A stretch of DNA of 64,000 nucleotides. Source: Lederbergia galactosidilytica (lineage in GTDB: Bacteria > Bacillota > Bacilli > Bacillales > Bacillaceae_C). The position numbers and the translations under genes were made by a program. The DNA lies in assembly GCF_017873565.1 (NCBI RefSeq), contig NZ_JAGGKH010000006.1, forward strand, positions 62,001 through 126,000, read 5' to 3'. Below are positions 19,117 through 26,577 of this stretch, in pieces (within the stretch, counting starts at the first letter, position 1; the number at the start of each line of letters is the position of its first letter). The notes under the pieces were generated by a model. It saw nothing but the letters and a program-made list of their open reading frames with translations, had not been told where the DNA came from and did not search any database.

Positions 19117-19854
19117 TTAAATATGCCCTATTTTTCCAGTTTGCGCCAAAGTCCGTAAATGCTTAACCTCATGCAAGGTTAATTCTCTCGACTCACCTGC
19201 ATTTAATCCATGTAAATTTAAAAAACCGTATTGCTCTCTTTTTAATTTCATAACCGGATGCCCAATGGCTTCCAGCATTCTTCTAACTTGTCTATTCCTA
19301 CCTTCATGTAATGTAACTTCAACAATGGCCGTTCCTTTTCGCTTATCTGTAGAAGTTAATTTCACTTTTGCAGGGGCAGTTTTCCCATCTTCTAAATGGA
19401 TGCCTTTCTCCAGCTTTTTCAAATCTTCTTTGGTAGGGATCCCTTTTACTTTCGCAATGTACAACTTTTTAATCCCATATCGAGGATGAGCAAGCAAATT
19501 AGAAAACTCCCCATCATTAGTTAGGATTAACAATCCAGAAGTATCATAATCAAGTCGACCAACAGGGTATATTCTCTCTTCTATATTTGGAAAAAAATCT
19601 GTTACCACTTTTCTGCCTTTATCATCGGAAACAGCGGAAATAATTCCTCGTGGTTTATAAAGAAGAAAATATCTTTTTTCTTCTTGAACAACTGGGACTT
19701 CATCTACTTCAATTTTATCCGTAGGCGATACTTTCGTGCCTAACTCTCTGATTGTTTTACCGTTTACCTTTACTCGGCCAGTTAAAATAAGCTCTTCTGC
19801 CTTTCTTCTTGAAGCCACACCAGCATGCGCTATTACTTTTTGTAATCGTTCCAT
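19117..19854 (-). CDS. rluB: RluB, 23S rRNA pseudouridine synthase
   Basis: The protein has 245 residues. An N-terminal S4 RNA-binding domain ('MERLQKVIAHAGVASRRKAE') is followed by the RsuA-family catalytic domain. The catalytic Asp is in 'YPVGRLDYDTSGLLIL' near 102, and 'EGRNRQVRRM' is conserved near 195. It isomerises a uridine in helix 89 of 23S rRNA. It precedes resA on the same strand as in B. subtilis, with a 265-base gap that probably carries the res promoter. Confidence 0.92.
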   Translation of the reverse strand: MERLQKVIAHAGVASRRKAEELILTGRVKVNGKTIRELGTKVSPTDKIEVDEVPVVQEEKRYFLLYKPRGIISAVSDDKGRKVVTDFFPNIEERIYPVGRLDYDTSGLLILTNDGEFSNLLAHPRYGIKKLYIAKVKGIPTKEDLKKLEKGIHLEDGKTAPAKVKLTSTDKRKGTAIVEVTLHEGRNRQVRRMLEAIGHPVMKLKREQYGFLNLHGLNAGESRELTLHEVKHLRTLAQTGKIGHI

Positions 19855-19934
19855 TTTTTCTTCACCTCATGGTTTTTCTGTTAGAATTATTACACATATA
19901 CCCTAAAATTCAAAGAAAGAGGATTGAATACAAT

Positions 19935-19983
19935 CAAAAAAAATAACAATCATGTCCAGTTTATGAACTGAACATGATTGTTG
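19935..19983 (-). terminator. Terminator at the spmB 3' end
   Basis: A long stem (AACAATCATGTTCAGTT against AACTGGACATGATTGTT, about 15 pairs) begins at the spmB stop codon and is followed by ATTTTTTTT on the minus strand. Confidence 0.93.
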
Positions 19984-20497
19984 TAATAAGAATAGCCGCG
20001 GAAATACCTGCTAAATCAGCAAGCAAACCTACCTTTAAAGCATCACCCATTTTTTTTATGCCTACAGCTCCAAAATAGACTGTCAACACATAAAATGTAG
20101 TGTCTGTACTCCCTTGTAAAATGGATGCCATTCTTCCAAGCAAGGAATCAGGTCCATGAACAGAAATCATATCTGTCATTAGTCCCAATGCAGCATTTCC
20201 AGAGATTGGGCGGATAAAAGCTAAAGGAACAATTTCTGCTGGCACTCCAATTAAATCTAGTACTGGGCGGATCAGTTGAATAAAAAAGTCAAGAGCTCCT
20301 GATGCTCGAAAAATAGTAATCGCGACCAACATCCCAATTAAAAATGGAATGATGGAAATGGCAATTTTAATTCCCTCTTTGCCACCCTCCACAAAGTTTT
20401 CATAGGCTGGTTTTTTCTTCCATAGACTGTGAACTAGTATGATTGCGATCATAACTGGAATAATCCATAATGAGACGACAGAAATAATCTGCATCAT
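19961..20497 (-). CDS. spmB: SpmB, spore maturation protein
   Basis: The protein has 178 residues with four or five hydrophobic segments and the nucleoside-recognition (Gate-domain) fold. Conserved stretches 'RPISGNAALGLMTD' and 'QGSTDTTFYVLTVYFG' are typical. With SpmA it is needed for full dehydration of the spore core in B. subtilis. The ATG directly abuts the spmA stop. The gene is third in a dacB-spmA-spmB operon. Confidence 0.95.
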   Translation of the reverse strand: MMQIISVVSLWIIPVMIAIILVHSLWKKKPAYENFVEGGKEGIKIAISIIPFLIGMLVAITIFRASGALDFFIQLIRPVLDLIGVPAEIVPLAFIRPISGNAALGLMTDMISVHGPDSLLGRMASILQGSTDTTFYVLTVYFGAVGIKKMGDALKVGLLADLAGISAAILITTIMFSS

Positions 20498-21094
20498 CTA
20501 CTTCTTCACGCCCTTTCTCATTCGGCGCTGATAAAAATAGCGATCCACAATGATTGCTACTGCCGTAGCACAAATTGTTGCCATTAAAGTCGGTCCAACG
20601 ATCTCTGTAGGATTTGTAGATTCATAATTCATACGAATTGAAATTACTGTTGTTGGAATCAGTGTTAAACCAGATGTATTTAAAGCGAGAAAAGTAATCA
20701 TAGAGCGACTAGCTGTGTCTTTCCCACCATTAAGTTCCTTTAATTGCTCCATTGCTTTAATTCCTAACGGAGTAGCTGCATTACCTAAACCTAGCATATT
20801 AGCAATAATATTCGATAAGATATAAGCAGCTGCAGGATGATCAGGTGGAATTTCCGGAAAAAGTTTTAATACGATCGGTTTAAATAAAGCTGACAGCTTA
20901 TCCAGCAACCCACTTTCCTGCGCAATCCGCATCATTCCAAGCCAAAATACAAGGACACTAATTAAACCAATACAGATGGTCACCGCTTCATTTGCCGATT
21001 GAAAAATCGCTTCATTGACTTCCTTCATCGTTCCATTGACTGCGGCAAAAACTAATCCAATTAACGTCATTGCAATCCAAATATAATTAATCAT
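20498..21094 (-). CDS. spmA: SpmA, spore maturation protein
   Basis: The protein has 198 residues from the ATG at 21094; a start two codons upstream is possible. Several membrane segments are present, with 'NMLGLGNAATPLGIKAME' and 'LNTSGLTLIPTTVI' characteristic of this Gate-domain family. It works with SpmB and DacB on spore core dehydration and cortex structure. It overlaps the dacB 3' end by 8 bases. Confidence 0.95.
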   Translation of the reverse strand: MINYIWIAMTLIGLVFAAVNGTMKEVNEAIFQSANEAVTICIGLISVLVFWLGMMRIAQESGLLDKLSALFKPIVLKLFPEIPPDHPAAAYILSNIIANMLGLGNAATPLGIKAMEQLKELNGGKDTASRSMITFLALNTSGLTLIPTTVISIRMNYESTNPTEIVGPTLMATICATAVAIIVDRYFYQRRMRKGVKK

Positions 21095-22214
21095 GGGCAT
21101 CTGCCCTGCTAAACATTAGTTTTTTAAAATAATCCCACAAATTTTCACTTTCAGGATCTTCTTCTTTTAAATATATTATTTCTTTTTTAACAGGTTCATC
21201 TTGTAAGTACATAATAGCTATCCCAGCTTTTCCCTTTTGCAAACTTTTTAATTGCTTTGCCGGTAACAGCTTATATTCCATTCTCACTTTATCTACCTCT
21301 TCCTCAGATAAAGGATAAACGATCGAATCTTTCAGGAAAAAATTCTTTCCTTCCATTTCTTTTATATTTAAGGCAAGTGAGCCTTTAGATAATATCGTTT
21401 TCTGAGAATATGTTTTAAAACCATATTCATACATAGAAATATGATCTGTCCAATCATCAGGAGCATTTAATGTCACCGCAATTAAATCCTTGTTCTCCTT
21501 AGTTGCTGTAGTGATTAGTGTCCGTCCTGCTCTTTTCGTAAAGCCTGTTTTTCCCCCAGTGCAATACTCATATTTCTCTGTTAAAAGGCGGTTTTTATTT
21601 TTCCATTTATGTGCACCATTCTCTCGTGTAAGTGTATATGATTTTGTACCTGAAATTTCTTGAAATTTTGGATTCATCATGGCATAACGAGTTAATAAAG
21701 CCATATCGTACGCCGTTGAGTAATGTTCTTCATGATCGTCTAATCCATGAGGATTCGCAAATGCAGTATGAGTCATTCCTATCTCCGCTGCTTTTTGATT
21801 CATGAGAAAAACAAATCCCTCTACACTACCTCCAATATGTTCAGCAATAGCAGTTGCTGCATCATTTCCTGAGCGTAACATGAGACCATAAACAAGGTCC
21901 TCTAATTTAATTTTTTCGCCTTGTTGTAAATAAATTGAAGAACCTTCTGTATATATTGCTCTTTTGCTAACTGTTGTAGTCTCATCCATTTTGCCTGATT
22001 CTATAGCCAAAACAGCTGTCATTACTTTTGTGATAGAGGCAATTCGATGAGTCTCATTAGCATTATGTTCATATAAAACTCTTCCCGTTTCCTGATCCAT
22101 CAGGATCGCTGCAGATGCACTTACCGAAACAGCTTTAGCCTTTTTCGGAAGCATACCTAACTGGAAAAACATGACCAATACAATCACGACTAATATTCGT
22201 TTTCTAGCTTTCAT
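21087..22214 (-). CDS. dacB: DacB, sporulation D-alanyl-D-alanine carboxypeptidase
   Basis: The protein has 375 residues from the ATG at 22214, with a GGGGAG site 7 bases upstream. The hydrophobic N-terminus (about 6-28) is a signal peptide or anchor. Penicillin-binding motifs are present: 'ASITKVMTAV' (SxxK), 'RSGNDAATA' (SxN) and 'TGGKTGFTK' (KTG). DacB trims peptide stems in the cortex and so controls cross-linking. It heads the operon with spmA and spmB. A GCATATT element (22250-22244) resembles a sigma-E -35, but no good -10 partner was found. Confidence 0.95.
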   Translation of the reverse strand: MKARKRILVVIVLVMFFQLGMLPKKAKAVSVSASAAILMDQETGRVLYEHNANETHRIASITKVMTAVLAIESGKMDETTTVSKRAIYTEGSSIYLQQGEKIKLEDLVYGLMLRSGNDAATAIAEHIGGSVEGFVFLMNQKAAEIGMTHTAFANPHGLDDHEEHYSTAYDMALLTRYAMMNPKFQEISGTKSYTLTRENGAHKWKNKNRLLTEKYEYCTGGKTGFTKRAGRTLITTATKENKDLIAVTLNAPDDWTDHISMYEYGFKTYSQKTILSKGSLALNIKEMEGKNFFLKDSIVYPLSEEEVDKVRMEYKLLPAKQLKSLQKGKAGIAIMYLQDEPVKKEIIYLKEEDPESENLWDYFKKLMFSRADAHD

Positions 22215-22522
22215 TCCCTCGCTCCCCAATGCTTGACCTAACCAATATGCAACTTAAAATTGTTAAGTGATACTTAGTTGGAATTTACTCAAAAAAGAAT
22301 ACCTATCTGCTGCTTTACATCCGGAATTTGCAACTACTGCTAGCACTCTCTCTAAACATGTTTTACTCTCGTGTATTACGGAGCTCATAAAGCATTTCGG
22401 GAGTGCCCTGCTTTTACTAAGTCTATTTGTACAAGTTTATGCCCTTTGTTTTTTGATATGATTAATTTAAAGAAAATCATTGATAGAGATAGCACTATGC
22501 ATGCTGCCTCTATTTTTAAGCC
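22215..22522. other. Intergenic region between dacB and scpB
   Basis: In B. subtilis ypuI lies here; no remnant of it is detectable. Overlapping 64- and 69-codon plus-strand frames have no ribosome binding site and are judged spurious. Confidence 0.5.
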
Positions 22523-22556
22523 AAAAAAAACTGCTGAAATATCAACAGTTTTTTTG
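22523..22556 (-). terminator. Terminator after scpB
   Basis: AAAAAAACTG...TGA pairs with TCAACAGTTTTTTT around a short loop, giving an A-tailed, U-tailed intrinsic terminator 5 bases beyond the scpB stop. Confidence 0.85.
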
Positions 22557-22560
22557 TGCT

Positions 22561-23148
22561 TTATTCAATTTGTTCTTTAAAAGATGAAAAGAATAAATCA
22601 GCTTCATCTTCCTCAGCATGGCTATCATTCGAAATTTCCTCAAGTGCTGGTAATTCTTGCAGATCCTTTAATCCAAAATAATCTAGAAACTCACTGGTTG
22701 TTCCATATAATTTGGCCCTTCCAGTCCCTTCTGCTCTCCCGACTTCCTTTATTAGCCCCTTAGAAACTAACGTCTGAATCGGTCGTTCTGTTTTGACTCC
22801 CCGAATTACTTCGATCTCGACCCTTGTAATAGGCTGCTTATAGGCAATAATTGCCAATGTTTCCAAACCTGCTTGAGAGAGAGAAGAAGTACTAGGACTT
22901 TCAACAAGTTTTTTCAGATAATCTGAGAACTCTTTTTTGGTTACAAGTTGATATGTTTCTGCAAAGGCAACAATAGTCACTCCTCTTGCTTCATCTTCCT
23001 CATACCTATTCTTAAGGGCATCAAGTAATTGAAAAGAGTTTTCTTCGGATACTCCCATAGCCTCACCAATTTGTTTGAGAGATAACCCTTCGTCCCCAGC
23101 AGCAAATAACAAACTTTCTAAAATGCCTAACTGTTTATCTTCCTCCAA
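22561..23148 (-). CDS. scpB: ScpB, condensin-associated segregation protein
   Basis: The protein has 195 residues from a TTG at 23148 that overlaps the scpA stop region, with AAGGAG about 10 bases upstream. It has two winged-helix domains: 'ESLLFAAGDEGLSLKQIGEA' near the start and 'ALAIIAYKQPITRVEIE' (close variant) in the middle. ScpB dimers bind ScpA and with SMC form the bacterial condensin that organises newly replicated origins. The acidic tail is typical. Confidence 0.93.
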   Translation of the reverse strand: MEEDKQLGILESLLFAAGDEGLSLKQIGEAMGVSEENSFQLLDALKNRYEEDEARGVTIVAFAETYQLVTKKEFSDYLKKLVESPSTSSLSQAGLETLAIIAYKQPITRVEIEVIRGVKTERPIQTLVSKGLIKEVGRAEGTGRAKLYGTTSEFLDYFGLKDLQELPALEEISNDSHAEEDEADLFFSSFKEQIE

Positions 23149-23893
23149 TAGCGATAAGCTCCTTTCGCAAGGATAGAAAAATATCACCAAACATATTTGT
23201 TTGTTCTACAATAATTTCGTTGCGCTTCATTAATTCCAACATGGCTAGGAAGGTAATCACCAAATGTTCTTTATCTTCATATGGAAAAAACTCGTAAAAA
23301 CTAATACGATTAGCTTGCGTTGATAATTGTTGCAAAACTTCAGTCATTCTATCCTCTATCGATATTTCCTGATAACTAATTTTCGTTTGCAGTGGCTTTT
23401 GCAATTTCTTTCTACGGATCAATTTATGATACGCACCAAGCATATCTGCTAACGTCACATCCCCCAAACTCAATTCGTTGCCTGTTCCCCTTGTATAGTC
23501 CGATAAATCACAAGGAGGCTTTGTATACATAAGGCTCCGATCAGCCTCTTTATTTTTTAAGGTAATAGATGCTTCCTTAAACTTTTTATATTCGATTAAC
23601 TGTTCCACTAGTTCATCACGTGGGTCTTCATCTTCATATATGTAGTCATCTTCAGGTTGATCATGGTTTGGTAAAAGCATATTACTCTTAATCGAAAGCA
23701 TGGTTGCTGCCATCACCAAATATTCACTAGCATCATCTAATTCCAACTCCTGCATAGTGTGGACATATGCCAAGTATTGTTCAGTAATTTCAGCCATAGG
23801 AATATCATAAATGTCTATTTCCAACCGATTAATTAAATGCAAAAGAAGGTCAAGCGGCCCCTCAAACTTCTCTAACTTTACTTGATACTCCAT
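23135..23893 (-). CDS. scpA: ScpA, kleisin subunit of bacterial condensin
   Basis: The protein has 252 residues from the ATG at 23893. The N-terminal helical domain 'VKLEKFEGPLDLLLHLI' followed by 'DIYDIPMAEITEQYL' is the kleisin hallmark and binds the SMC neck. The C-terminal winged helix binds the SMC head. An acidic linker (about 85-100) is typical. It is coupled to scpB by a 14-base overlap. The ribosome binding site (GGTGAT) is weak. Confidence 0.95.
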   Translation of the reverse strand: MEYQVKLEKFEGPLDLLLHLINRLEIDIYDIPMAEITEQYLAYVHTMQELELDDASEYLVMAATMLSIKSNMLLPNHDQPEDDYIYEDEDPRDELVEQLIEYKKFKEASITLKNKEADRSLMYTKPPCDLSDYTRGTGNELSLGDVTLADMLGAYHKLIRRKKLQKPLQTKISYQEISIEDRMTEVLQQLSTQANRISFYEFFPYEDKEHLVITFLAMLELMKRNEIIVEQTNMFGDIFLSLRKELIAIGGR

Positions 23894-24251
23894 TCTATCA
23901 CCAAATTTTGTCACATTTTTTCTTGCTGTTTCGGAAATTATAAAATTTTAGCTATCAATACTTACTAACAAAAAAGTTAACAACAGCTTCAGTTGCTTAA
24001 TAGTTTTCAATACCTACTTTAGTAATCTTATTGTCTAAAGTTATTCAGACGTTCTTCTTAGCCCGTATTGACGTATTTTACCGCAACCTTAAAACAGCGG
24101 TTGAGTATTTTCTTTCTTATCATATAACAGTGACAGTAGAAAAAACAAGATTCTCTACTTTAGTTTTTCTTATAATGTTAAACTATATTTAAAGTGTTTT
24201 TTAATATATATACAGAGGGAACTTAATGAAATTGAAAGGAGACAACGAGTT
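23894..24251. other. Divergent promoter region of scpA and ypuF
   Basis: The region is A/T-rich. A TATAAT at about 24170 upstream of ypuF is a likely -10. ACCGC/GCGGT at about 24080-24103 forms a weak hairpin. No gene is present. Confidence 0.4.
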
Positions 24252-24755
24252 ATGGATTTTCCTTTATCCTATATAAAATATCTGTACCATTTCCATGTTG
24301 ATCGAGATTATTTTGAATGTCATGAGGTTCTTGAGGAGTACTGGAAGGATCACGGAATGGAGCGAAATTCAATTTGGGTTGGCCTTATCCAACTAGCTGT
24401 TAGTTATTACCATTATCGAAATAATAACAGAAAAGGTGCCATTAAATTAATGAACAGGGTTCTTTTGCTCTTACAAAATTCCTATCTAGAAATGGATAGA
24501 CTTGGGATTCATTATCCTGAATTAATCAAAATATTAAAAGACAGCCACCAGAAAATGCGCAAAAATCAACCATATAAGGCAATTAACTTTCCTATCAAAG
24601 ATAAAAAATTATATATTCTTTGTCAGTCATACTGTAATGAAAAGTCCATAAATTGGGGAAATCCAGATACAAACACTCCCGTACAAATATTATTTAAACA
24701 TAAATGGCGAAGAACACCTAATAGTAAAAAGCATGAAAACAAGACTTCTGTCTGA
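24252..24755 (+). CDS. ypuF: YpuF, DUF309 protein
   Basis: The protein has 167 residues, small and helical. The family motif 'RDYFECHEVLEEYWK' (about 18-32) is clear, with 'GLIQLAVSYYHYRNNN' following. DUF309 proteins commonly sit beside scpA; function is unknown. Here it is divergent from scpA, and the accessory carbohydrate cluster begins just after it. The start has an AAAGGAG site 11 bases upstream. Confidence 0.88.
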   Translation: MDFPLSYIKYLYHFHVDRDYFECHEVLEEYWKDHGMERNSIWVGLIQLAVSYYHYRNNNRKGAIKLMNRVLLLLQNSYLEMDRLGIHYPELIKILKDSHQKMRKNQPYKAINFPIKDKKLYILCQSYCNEKSINWGNPDTNTPVQILFKHKWRRTPNSKKHENKTSV

Positions 24756-24797
24756 AAATGTTTCTATAAAAAGTCTTTTTTCTTTTAAATGAATTTG

Positions 24798-24917
24798 TCA
24801 ATAAGACTTTCTATCAAAGTATTTCAATGGCTTAGCGGGTTTCTCCTCAAAATATTTGTATCCGACGTAGCATAAGCAGCAGCTCATAAAAAAAGCGATT
24901 AAAAAAATTAGGATCAT
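24798..24917 (-). CDS. Small single-pass membrane protein, 39 residues
   Basis: ATG at 24917, stop at 24798. The product starts 'MILIFLIAFFMSCC', forming a transmembrane helix of about 20 residues with two adjacent cysteines, and ends in a charged tail containing 'YFEEKPAKPLKYF'. The ribosome binding site is weak (GGAAATAAAG). The hydrophobic-then-charged pattern argues for a real gene. I do not recognise the family. It lies between the ypuF 3' end and the sugar-binding lipoprotein gene. Confidence 0.45.
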   Translation of the reverse strand: MILIFLIAFFMSCCLCYVGYKYFEEKPAKPLKYFDRKSY

Positions 24918-25000
24918 TCATTACTTTATTTCCATATCTAACTGCTAAAGACATAAACATATCCAATGTATTCCCGTACCGATTTTTTACTTACTGATTA

Positions 25001-25033
25001 AAAAATCAACGGCAAGATACTTACCGTTGATTA
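25001..25033 (-). terminator. Terminator after the solute-binding protein gene
   Basis: AATCAACGG and CCGTTGATT arms with inner AAG/CTT pairs are followed by TTTTTT on the minus strand, 12 bases past the stop of the lipoprotein gene. Confidence 0.85.
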
Positions 25034-25045
25034 GCTGATGAAATG

Positions 25046-26401
25046 TTAGTTTTTAGATAATACACTTTTCGCGTTTCCTTCAGCTTTATCTTGCATTTCA
25101 CGAATAATTGTATTAATATCTTTTCCTTCAAAAATTCCTTCCCTATAGTCGACTTCTTCCATGATCTCACTTTCATACTGAGAAATTCTCGGTAGAGGTG
25201 CAGCTTCAACATCCGTAATCGCCGCTAAGTTCTTGTCTTTTAATATATCTTCATAGTGTTCATGACCTTTCATGAATGCTTCTCGTACCTCAGGTGTTAC
25301 GACAGAGGGAAGATCTCCATTTTCAGACTTGATCATTTGATATTCATCACTTAATAAATATTCTATGACCCGAAAGGCTTCCCTTGGATGTTCCGAGGTT
25401 GTCGTAGCTACAATTCCATTTCCAGGTTCATTCGGTCCATAATCGCCGAATTCTCCCCCCCAACGAGGATACGTCACAAAATCAAAATTCAAGCCATTCT
25501 CAACAGCAGCTCCTACATAGGCACCCGCGAATGCTCGATCAGCCGCCATTGCAAGTTGTCCTTGTCTCATTAAGTCGACCCCTCTTACATCTTTCATATC
25601 TTCAACAGAATCAAATGAATTACCCGGAATAGCATATATTTCTTCTAATCGCTGTAAATATATTTTAAATGCTTCATTTTTATCGATAATCGGTTCATGG
25701 GTATCTGGATCCACTAATTTTGGAGTTTCCGTTTGTCGCATCATAAAGTCAAAGTTACCAGGATGTAACCCACGATAGTGGACGCCGCCCATCTCTCCAG
25801 TTACTTCACGAGCGAGCTCAATTACCTCATCCCAAGTCATATCATCTGTTGGATAGTCAACTCCAAAGAGATCAAATATATCTGGATTATAAACAAGCGC
25901 ATATTCTGGCCGAATGAGCGGAAGTCCATTTAATTCGCCTTCATTAGATTGTTCTTTTAAATAGTTTAAAATGCTTGGTTCTAATCGATCTAAATCAAAA
26001 TTGGTTTCTTCAATATATGGGGTAAGATCAAGTAATAAATCCATTTCAAGATATTCTGCACTTACACTTGTCATAATTAAATCGGGGTAAAGCTTTTTGG
26101 CAAACACATTTTCCTCAATTTCATCCCAACGTGATTGCACATGCTCTAATGTGATGTGATCAAATTTTGCTTCAACAGGCTCTTTAAAATATGTTGCAAA
26201 TTGTTCATCATTCCAATGTGTCATCATGAGTAAAGTAACTGGTTCAAATTCGCCTTCTTCTTCCTTTTGCTTTTGTCCTTGCTCACTCTTGGGAGATTGC
26301 CCAGTAGCCGCTGACTCATTGCTACCTTTTGAAGATGAACAACCAACAATTAAAAATAGAGAAAACAGTATTGACAGCAAAATAAATCCATTTTTCCTCA
26401 T
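25046..26401 (-). CDS. ABC sugar-type extracellular solute-binding lipoprotein
   Basis: The protein has 451 residues. The signal peptide ends in the lipobox 'LIVGCSSS' with Cys21, and a Ser/Lys/Glu linker follows. The mature part has the family-1 binding protein pattern ('LLMMTHWNDEQF', 'GLPLIRPEYALVYNPDIFD', 'MTWDEVIELA'). It captures a carbohydrate or oligosaccharide outside the membrane and delivers it to an ABC permease. No permease or ATPase gene lies in the cluster, so partners must be elsewhere or lost. A cre-like site sits between its likely promoter and start, indicating CcpA control. Confidence 0.85.
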   Translation of the reverse strand: MRKNGFILLSILFSLFLIVGCSSSKGSNESAATGQSPKSEQGQKQKEEEGEFEPVTLLMMTHWNDEQFATYFKEPVEAKFDHITLEHVQSRWDEIEENVFAKKLYPDLIMTSVSAEYLEMDLLLDLTPYIEETNFDLDRLEPSILNYLKEQSNEGELNGLPLIRPEYALVYNPDIFDLFGVDYPTDDMTWDEVIELAREVTGEMGGVHYRGLHPGNFDFMMRQTETPKLVDPDTHEPIIDKNEAFKIYLQRLEEIYAIPGNSFDSVEDMKDVRGVDLMRQGQLAMAADRAFAGAYVGAAVENGLNFDFVTYPRWGGEFGDYGPNEPGNGIVATTTSEHPREAFRVIEYLLSDEYQMIKSENGDLPSVVTPEVREAFMKGHEHYEDILKDKNLAAITDVEAAPLPRISQYESEIMEEVDYREGIFEGKDINTIIREMQDKAEGNAKSVLSKN

Positions 26402-26425
26402 AAACTGACCACCCCTTCATTCTTT

Positions 26426-26439
26426 ATAAAGCGCTTACA
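26426..26439 (-). promoter_or_regulatory. cre-like site (CcpA) upstream of the lipoprotein gene
   Basis: Minus-strand TGTAAGCGCTTTAT matches the catabolite-responsive element TGWAANCGNTNWCA at 12 of 14 positions, 25 bases before the start codon. A position downstream of or overlapping the promoter suggests repression by CcpA. Confidence 0.6.
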
Positions 26440-26577
26440 AACAGTATAAAAAAAGGAGCCTAGTATTGCTCCACATTATTTGTTCAAAATAAATTATTCA
26501 ATAAAAATTGCCTATTTCTATTCCACTGGTGAAAATAAAAAGTTAATTTTTTACAGTACATGAAACTGCTTAAGAAG

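Noticed and set aside
22215-22300. Complete sigma-E promoter for dacB
   Set aside because: A good -35 (GCATATT) is present but no acceptable -10 at 13-15 bases.
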